In this document: positions 58,875 to 64,000 of the stretch, piece after piece | How the letters are laid out: every line of letters begins with the position of its first letter | Numbering within the stretch: position 1 is the first letter of the stretch | Assembly (NCBI RefSeq): GCF_008086205.1 | Contig: NZ_VSKK01000001.1 | Location: forward strand, 930,001-994,000 | DNA: 64,000 nucleotides | Source: Bizionia myxarmorum | GTDB taxonomy: Bacteria; Bacteroidota; Bacteroidia; Flavobacteriales; Flavobacteriaceae | Reading direction: 5' to 3' | The notes under the pieces: model-generated | The model's input: the letters and a program-made list of their open reading frames with translations, nothing else | Databases searched by the model: none | What the model was told of the DNA's origin: nothing | Position numbers and translations under genes: made by a program

Positions 58875-59290
58875 ATTGGGGGCAAATCCAAAAGTTCTGG
58901 GGTCTCAAGATTATCAGAAAAAAGTAAGGCGTTTTAACCGTGAAGCTTTACTATTTCGTAATCGGTACTAAATACATCTTCTCATTTTATGCTGTTCAGA
59001 GCGGTATTTTTTATGCTATAGGTTCTAATTACTAAGGCTAAAATAAGCACTCAAACTACACTCGGACTACCCTCGGAGTTAGGTCGGAGTCAGGACGCAC
59101 CTAAAATGACTCTTTTTCATATCCATTCCAGAAGCGTTGTATTTTTAAGATTAAGTAGAAATTAGTGTTTTTTGCTACAAGAAGAACGCTAGGTTTCAAA
59201 ACTTTTAAACGGCACTCTAAAAGCTTTTTTTTTTAGCTGTTATGATTCTGCAGAAGCCTAGTTGCTTTTATTATCCGCTGTCTTCGTTAT
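58875..59290. other. Intergenic region with an 11-bp tandem repeat
   Basis: About 415 bases without a gene. The notable part is the 11-base tandem repeat at 59050-59093, listed separately. There is also a run of ten T near 59227. Confidence 0.6.
59050..59093. repeat. Degenerate 11-bp tandem repeat, four copies
   Basis: Successive units are CTCAAACTACA, CTCGGACTACC, CTCGGAGTTAG and GTCGGAGTCAG, with TCGGA spaced exactly 11 bases apart (59062, 59073, 59084). It sits in a non-coding gap. Confidence 0.65.
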
Positions 59291-60193
59291 TTATAAGTTC
59301 GTTTTATAATCCGCAAGTTTTCGTGGGCCTTCTAACAAAACGCGTACGACTTTCAAAGTACCATCATCTGTAGTGGCAATTTGCCATTTTATAAGCGCAA
59401 TTTCGCCGTTTTCAATTTCAATACCCGTAATACTTCTAGGAAACACACAGCATCCATCATTGAAAAAGGCAATATCATTAGCTTCCGGAAAGCGTGGCCT
59501 GTGGGTATGTCCTACAATAGTGAGCATATTGTTTTTACTAATAATCCAGTGTTTTATCAGTTTTTCAATGCGCATTAATTCCAAACGGTTTTTTGCCGGA
59601 CTTGTTGGGTTTGAAATACCCATGACGTTTAAAGGTTTCCATAAAACGCGCACTAAAAACCGACTCCACTTCCAAAAACTATAATTCCACCAATCCGCTT
59701 GATGGCCATGGGTTAAAAAAAGCTCTTGTTGGGTGGTGCTATGTTTTAATATTAAGGCTTCATGAATTGTGATATCTGTAAATAAGGGTTCTTCCTTGCC
59801 TGTAATAGGTTCAAAATAGGTGTAAAGATGCTTTTTTACATAATCCGGATTCTGATACACCATATCATGGTTCCCAAAAAGCATATGAAATCGCTTATTT
59901 TTATGAAATTCCCGTAATAATAGATAGACGTGTTTGTGGGCCTCAAAAATAGTTTTAAAGGTCCGGTGTTCCCAAAGTTCATCACCATCACCTAATTCCA
60001 GATAGGTAAAACCTTCGGCATAATAATGTTTTAAGGCGTGAAAATAGGCGTTTGCATTATTGGCGAAATCGTCGGCAAAACTATTATCTCCACGATGACA
60101 ATCACTAAATAAAATAAACTTACTCGTATCATCAAAGTTGATAATCTGGGCTTCTTTATACGCGCGGTCTAAACGTTTTTTGCTGGATAACAT
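59291..60193 (-). CDS. Calcineurin-like metallophosphoesterase
   Basis: A 300-residue phosphoesterase with all core metal motifs: FSDCHRGD (near 27-34), GDGDELWE (near 69), FGNHDMVY (near 106), THGHQADWW (near 160) and VGHTHRPRF (near 230). The substrate is unknown; related proteins include UDP-diacylglucosamine hydrolase (LpxH)-type enzymes. The ATG at 60193 (MLSSKKRLDRAYKEAQ) is chosen; the open frame continues upstream without good start support. Single gene. Confidence 0.85.
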   Translation of the reverse strand: MLSSKKRLDRAYKEAQIINFDDTSKFILFSDCHRGDNSFADDFANNANAYFHALKHYYAEGFTYLELGDGDELWEHRTFKTIFEAHKHVYLLLREFHKNKRFHMLFGNHDMVYQNPDYVKKHLYTYFEPITGKEEPLFTDITIHEALILKHSTTQQELFLTHGHQADWWNYSFWKWSRFLVRVLWKPLNVMGISNPTSPAKNRLELMRIEKLIKHWIISKNNMLTIVGHTHRPRFPEANDIAFFNDGCCVFPRSITGIEIENGEIALIKWQIATTDDGTLKVVRVLLEGPRKLADYKTNL

Positions 60194-60588
60194 GGTGTAA
60201 ATGTAAACAAAAAACCTAAAAATTAATTCGTTTGGAAGGCACTTTTCATAAGGTCCTCCTGTTTTTAAACGCCCTGCTTCCACAACTTTTTAGCCTGTAA
60301 ACTGGGCTTATGTTTGAAAAGATTTAAAATTTGTAAAATCTATTTGGGTATTTCGTGCGTACATGGTATATAACCAACAAGGGGCGTTTGCGATAATCAT
60401 AACCTCTTAAAAATAGTGATTTTGAACTTATATATTTCAACTAATGAAAGTAATGATATGGGTTATTTGTTTGCATATCAGAGCACTTAAGAATTCATAT
60501 GAGTTAAAAATAGCAGATTGATAATTAGTCAATTTGCCTTAGAGTTAGTATTTTTGCAGTCGTTAAGAACCTTAATTTCTGATTCCAA
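60194..60588. other. Intergenic region before the polysaccharide locus
   Basis: About 395 bases without a coding-looking ORF. It should hold the promoter of the UpxY gene; a TATTTTTG box lies at 60549-60556, 33 bases before its ATG. I recognise nothing else. Confidence 0.5.
60549..60556 (+). promoter_or_regulatory. -7 element of the UpxY/polysaccharide locus
   Basis: TATTTTTG, an exact TAnnTTTG match 33 bases before the ATG of the antiterminator gene. No well-spaced -33 TTG is seen. Confidence 0.45.
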
Positions 60589-61068
60589 ATGCTAGAGAAA
60601 AAGTGGTATGTTTTATATGTAAAAAGCAATCATGAGAAGAAAGTGGAAAAGCGTATTAATGACTCAAACGTAGATATAGTGGCATTTTGTCCAACCAGAA
60701 CAGAAATGCGCGTTTGGAGTGATAGAAAGAAAAAGGTTGAGATTCCCTTATTGTCACGAATCGTTTTTATTCAGTGTTTCGAGGCGGATAGAGCGCAGGT
60801 TTTTGATTTTCCAGGAACCGTTAATTATTTATATGATAATGGTGAACCTGGTTTGGTGAAGGAAAACGAGATAACCCATTTAAAACATATTTCTGAAAAC
60901 CTAAACATAATAGGTCATGAGATTGAAGAAATGGCGCCTGGCGATTTAATAAGTTTAGATCGTTTTGGATTTGAAAATGAGGATGGTATTATTCAAAAAT
61001 CAACTAAAAATAACATTTGGGTTGTTTTGGAATCTTTAGGATTTGTCGTAAAATTGCAAATTAATTAA
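60589..61068 (+). CDS. UpxY/NusG-like transcription antitermination protein
   Basis: A 159-residue NusG paralogue. The NGN domain (about 1-95) starts KKWYVLYVKSNHEKKVEKRI, and the C-terminal half (about 105-159) resembles a KOW domain (MAPGDLISLD ... WVVLESLGFVVKLQ). In Bacteroidetes such UpxY-type proteins are the first gene of capsule or exopolysaccharide loci and keep RNA polymerase going through the long operon. The position directly upstream of polysaccharide genes fits this. Confidence 0.88.
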   Translation: MLEKKWYVLYVKSNHEKKVEKRINDSNVDIVAFCPTRTEMRVWSDRKKKVEIPLLSRIVFIQCFEADRAQVFDFPGTVNYLYDNGEPGLVKENEITHLKHISENLNIIGHEIEEMAPGDLISLDRFGFENEDGIIQKSTKNNIWVVLESLGFVVKLQIN

Positions 61069-61528
61069 TAGCACGCCTAATAAAGGTATAATGGCCTTTA
61101 TTATGAATAATTTTTATAAAAAACCCTTGTGTAAATCTCGATCAGATTTAGCGTAATTTATGTTAATCAGATAGTGATTTACAAACTCATTTTAGTTTTA
61201 CCTTAATGGAACGTTTCTAACGGAAGTATTAAATAATATTTCAGTTGGCAAACGTTTTTAATAACAGTTAAGACGCATTTCCTTTTTGGTCATGCATGAG
61301 TTTTTGGTATTAAAAATAACACTTGTTTTTGTGACAGGTAGCGGCGAAGCCATGATTATAAGTCATGAGTCCCTTATGTAATTTAGTGTATTTCAGTGTT
61401 TTATTTTATGTGGTTATATTGCTCCAAAAAATAAAAGTGTCAAAATGAAATCCCATACGTACATAATCATATTTTTAAATACTCACTAAATAGCAATTGT
61501 GAAAATATCAATTTAAAAATGAATAATT
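61069..61528 (+). other. Long untranslated gap between the antiterminator gene and the first polysaccharide gene
   Basis: About 460 bases with no coding-looking ORF. It contains AGGTAGCGGCG at 61336-61346, sharing GGTAGCG with the enterobacterial ops element (GGCGGTAGCG) used by RfaH, and a small CATGA ... TCATG hairpin just after it. This may be where the antiterminator is recruited, but the match is short. Confidence 0.4.
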
Positions 61529-62668
61529 TTGGACTTTACACCTATTAGTCACGCAGACATTTCAGCATTTTTAATGCGCTATAAGGAACTCTCTGCCCTT
61601 ATGGTTTTATTATTTTCTATAGTCACGACACTTATTGTCATGCCTAAGATAATACTTATTAGTAAGAAGAAAAATCTAACGGCTACAACCAATGCGCGTA
61701 CATCGCACAGAGGTATTGTACCCACACTTGGTGGTATTGGCGTTTTTACGGGCCTACTGTTATCGGCTAATATATCAGCTGTTTTATTCGCTAGTTATGG
61801 TCAATTAATAGACCTTATGATTTTTAATATCCTGGTTTTAATGCTGCTATTAGTGGGTGTTTTAGATGATATTATGACTATAACAGCTAGAAAGAAATTT
61901 CTCTATCAACTCATTATTGCATTCGCTTTTATAATCAGCACCAATATTTTTATTAGTTCATTTTCGGGACTCTTTGGTATGACTCATATCCCTACAGGAA
62001 TAGGAATGATTTTCTCTGTTTTTGTTATTGTGCTCATTATTAACGCCTATAATTTAATTGATGGTATTGATGGATTAGCGGGAATGCTAGGTACTGTGAT
62101 CTCTGGGTTTCTGGCCATTGTTTTTTACTTAAGTGATTACTACTTTTTAAGTCTCATTTCCTTATCACTTGTTGGATCCTTAATGGCGTTTTTAGTTTTC
62201 AACTTTTCGCGCCGCCTTAAAATATTTTTAGGTGATACAGGCTCCATGGTTGTTGGTTTTGTTCTAGCCGTTCAGGTTGTTTTGTATTTGCATTTAAGTG
62301 ATTTAAAGCCAGAGCTGGAGGTCTTTAAAAATGCACCCATATTTGTTTTAGCGCTGTTGTCATACCCTTTATTAGATACTTTGCGCGTATTTTTTATCAG
62401 AATTAAAAATGGACGTAGTCCATTTTCAGCGGATCGAAATCATATTCACCACCGGTTAATAGACTTGGGTTTAGCTCATAAATATGCCACGGTGATTATT
62501 GCCATCTATACCATGTTTATTACGGTGTTAACGTTTTTATTAAATGATTTCCCCATCAATTTAGTCTTTGCTATAATATTACCAGTAGCTGCCGGTATTA
62601 TGCTACTTCCTTTTGTAGTTCACCGAAAACGGAATAAATACGATTTGGTTTTTCCTAAAAAGAACTAA
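61529..62668 (+). CDS. WecA/MraY-like undecaprenyl-phosphate glycosyl-1-phosphate transferase
   Basis: A 379-residue inner-membrane protein with about ten helices. It has the family motifs THRGIVPTLGGIGVF-type seen as RGIVPTLGGIGVFTG, VGVLDDIMTITARKKFLYQL, NAYNLIDGIDGLAGMLG, FLGDTGSMVVGF and the histidine motif NHIHHRLIDLGL. It loads the first sugar-1-phosphate onto undecaprenyl phosphate for polymer synthesis. The start is uncertain: TTG at 61529 is given, and an ATG at 61574 is also possible. Confidence 0.92.
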   Translation: MDFTPISHADISAFLMRYKELSALMVLLFSIVTTLIVMPKIILISKKKNLTATTNARTSHRGIVPTLGGIGVFTGLLLSANISAVLFASYGQLIDLMIFNILVLMLLLVGVLDDIMTITARKKFLYQLIIAFAFIISTNIFISSFSGLFGMTHIPTGIGMIFSVFVIVLIINAYNLIDGIDGLAGMLGTVISGFLAIVFYLSDYYFLSLISLSLVGSLMAFLVFNFSRRLKIFLGDTGSMVVGFVLAVQVVLYLHLSDLKPELEVFKNAPIFVLALLSYPLLDTLRVFFIRIKNGRSPFSADRNHIHHRLIDLGLAHKYATVIIAIYTMFITVLTFLLNDFPINLVFAIILPVAAGIMLLPFVVHRKRNKYDLVFPKKN

Positions 62669-62756
62669 ATCGACACATATAAATAGAAACTGTTTAGTTG
62701 AAGAATTAAGGTTTCGAAAAAAATTATAAAACACCAATTTAAATTAGAAATAGCAT

Positions 62757-64000
62757 ATGAAAATAGCGGTCATCGGATTAGGATACGTAGGATTACCTTT
62801 AGCACGATTATTTGCAACCAAATACCCTGTTGTAGGATTTGATATTAACCAACAGCGTATTGCAGAATTGCAGAGTGGACACGATAGCACTTTAGAGGTG
62901 ACTGACGCTGTGCTTAAACGTGTTCTATTAAAAAGTGCCAACGAAACCAATACTAGCAATGGTCTATTTTGTACTAATGAATTGGAAGCGATTGCGGATT
63001 GCAACTATTATGTGGTAACGGTACCCACGCCGGTAGATAAAAATAATCGCCCCGATTTAACGCCCTTATATAAAAGTAGCGAAACGGTTGCTAAAGTTTT
63101 AAAAGCAGGTGATACCGTAATTTACGAATCTACTGTTTATCCAGGTGTTACGGAAGATGAATGTGTACCTGTTTTAGAAAAACACAGCGGCTTGAAATTT
63201 AATGTCGATTTCTTCGTAGGCTATTCTCCAGAACGTATTAATCCGGGTGATAAAGAACATACGGTAGAGAAAATTTTAAAAGTAACTTCAGGCTCTACGC
63301 CAGAAGCTGGTAAAAAAGTAGATGATCTATATAAAAGTGTTATTACGGCTGGTACCCATTTAGCACCAAGCATTAAGGTGGCAGAGGCGGCAAAAGTTAT
63401 TGAAAATTCTCAACGTGATATTAATATTGCTTTTGTTAATGAATTGGCCAAGATTTTTAACCGTATGGATATTGATACCAAAGCTGTTTTAGAAGCGGCG
63501 GGAACCAAGTGGAACTTTCTACCCTTTAAACCGGGACTAGTTGGTGGACATTGTATTGGTGTGGACCCATACTATTTAGCGCAAAAAGCACAAGAATTAG
63601 GTTACCACCCGGAAATTATACTAGCGGGTCGTCGTATGAATGATTCCATGGGTGCTTATGTCGCTTCGGAAGTGGTGAAACTCATGTTGCAAAGCGATTT
63701 AAAAGTGAAAGGTTCCAAGATTTTAATTTTAGGAATTACTTTTAAAGAAAACTGCCCCGATGTTCGTAATACCAAGGTCGTAGATGTGGTGCGCGAACTC
63801 AAACAATATGGCGCTGATATTTGTATTTATGACCCATTGGCTAATCCGGCTCAAGTGGCTCACGAATATAATTTGAAAACGGCCCAAGAATTACCATCAG
63901 GCACTTTTGATGCTATTGTATTAACAGTAGCGCACGACCAGTTTTTAAATTTAGATTTTGATGCTTTAAAATCAGAAAAGGCCATCGTTTACGACGTAAA
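62757..64000 (+). CDS. Nucleotide-sugar (UDP-N-acetylhexosamine-type) 6-dehydrogenase, cut by window end
   Basis: The frame from the ATG at 62757 stays open for 414 codons to the window edge. It begins MKIAVIGLGYVGLPLARLFA (NAD loop), has VVTVPTPVDKNNRPDLTPL, ESTVYPGVTEDECVPVLE, GYSPERINPGDKEHTVEKI (shortened: SPERINPGDKEH), the catalytic-cysteine motif GGHCIGVDPYYLAQKAQ, and ILGITFKENCPDVRNTKV. The SPERINPGD form and these motifs fit the TviB/WbpO-type UDP-GalNAc/GlcNAc dehydrogenases rather than Ugd. The product would be a uronic acid precursor for the capsule. Confidence 0.92.
   Translation, partial: MKIAVIGLGYVGLPLARLFATKYPVVGFDINQQRIAELQSGHDSTLEVTDAVLKRVLLKSANETNTSNGLFCTNELEAIADCNYYVVTVPTPVDKNNRPDLTPLYKSSETVAKVLKAGDTVIYESTVYPGVTEDECVPVLEKHSGLKFNVDFFVGYSPERINPGDKEHTVEKILKVTSGSTPEAGKKVDDLYKSVITAGTHLAPSIKVAEAAKVIENSQRDINIAFVNELAKIFNRMDIDTKAVLEAAGTKWNFLPFKPGLVGGHCIGVDPYYLAQKAQELGYHPEIILAGRRMNDSMGAYVASEVVKLMLQSDLKVKGSKILILGITFKENCPDVRNTKVVDVVRELKQYGADICIYDPLANPAQVAHEYNLKTAQELPSGTFDAIVLTVAHDQFLNLDFDALKSEKAIVYDV

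Noticed and set aside
59373-59684. Plus-strand ORFs inside the phosphoesterase gene, and similar antisense frames elsewhere (for example 7648-7932, 28301-28813, 56340-56630)
   Set aside because: They lie opposite well-supported genes, have no recognisable domains, and are explained by low-stop antisense frames.
62744-63004. Minus-strand ORF of 86 residues near the window end
   Set aside because: It lies antisense to the nucleotide-sugar dehydrogenase, whose NAD loop and active-site motifs are clear on the plus strand.
1-64000. A new multi-gene defence, toxin-antitoxin or secretion system
   Set aside because: I looked for clusters of unknown genes, nucleases, helicases, toxins, integrases or phage genes. 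The only accessory-looking patch (18.1-20.3 kb) holds a broken protease gene and small membrane proteins, which is too little to call a system.

Overview
The window is a gene-dense, AT-rich stretch of chromosome from a member of the Bacteroidetes, almost certainly a marine-type Flavobacteriaceae. The evidence is gliding-motility genes (gldE, gldD), several secreted proteins with the type IX secretion (T9SS) C-terminal sorting domain, the Bacteroidetes -7 promoter element TAnnTTTG upstream of many genes, a TPP-riboswitch-controlled TonB receptor, many families typical of Bacteroidetes (DUF3098, DUF3127, DUF4199, DUF4271, DUF4296, DUF4301), and a UpxY-type antiterminator at the head of a polysaccharide locus. 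I saw no rRNA or tRNA gene, no CRISPR array, no intact insertion sequence and no prophage.

Layout. 0-9 kb: the end of gldE, gldD, a metal-binding lipoprotein, a DMT exporter, a paired M16 peptidase operon, a DUF4199 membrane protein, rplU-rpmA and a DUF1569 protein. 9-18 kb: ahcY on the minus strand, divergent from a plus-strand series of phosphopantetheinyl transferase, GGGP-synthase-like protein, thiamine-binding protein, PnuC transporter, NadR-like kinase, DUF4301 protein and ArfB, then a TPP riboswitch with its TonB receptor. 18-21 kb: a small accessory patch with a broken CPBP protease gene, two tandem-duplicated 65-aa membrane proteins and a lipoprotein, then greA behind an unusual leader and a HIT protein. 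21-30 kb: orphan histidine kinase, flavin reductase, DUF3127, aat, tag, a thioredoxin-like protein, and a minus-strand ftsX-(decayed gene)-DUF3098-uppP-truB-TonB-like series. 30-45 kb: leuS, a zinc protease, saccharopine dehydrogenase with an Lrp/AsnC regulator, DUF423, pckA, an LRR T9SS protein, hemD-DUF4271, a DPM1-like glycosyltransferase, pyrC-DUF4296 and an epimerase. 45-60 kb: tyrS, a LuxE-like protein, three T9SS-tail proteins, a PhoB/PhoR-like two-component pair, a glycosyltransferase, trmB-lysE-atl, mrp-nifU, an FNR-like reductase with a [2Fe-2S] ferredoxin, and a phosphoesterase. 60-64 kb: the start of a capsule or exopolysaccharide locus (UpxY, WecA/MraY-like transferase, nucleotide-sugar dehydrogenase cut by the window end).

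Themes. Vitamin uptake (riboswitch, receptor, PnuC, thiamine-binding protein, kinase) sits together at 12-18 kb. Iron-sulfur and redox genes sit together at 55-59 kb. The envelope is served by uppP, ftsX, gld genes, T9SS cargo and polysaccharide genes. Most of the content is ordinary housekeeping. I found no convincing new multi-gene defence or mobile system. The less ordinary signals are regulatory and evolutionary: two tandem terminator-like hairpins in the greA leader, an SSB-like acidic tail on DUF3127, a decayed gene inside the ftsX operon, a terminator ending exactly at a start codon, an Mrp with one cysteine, a CTD-only T9SS protein, an 11-bp tandem repeat, and several families of degenerate palindromic intergenic repeats.
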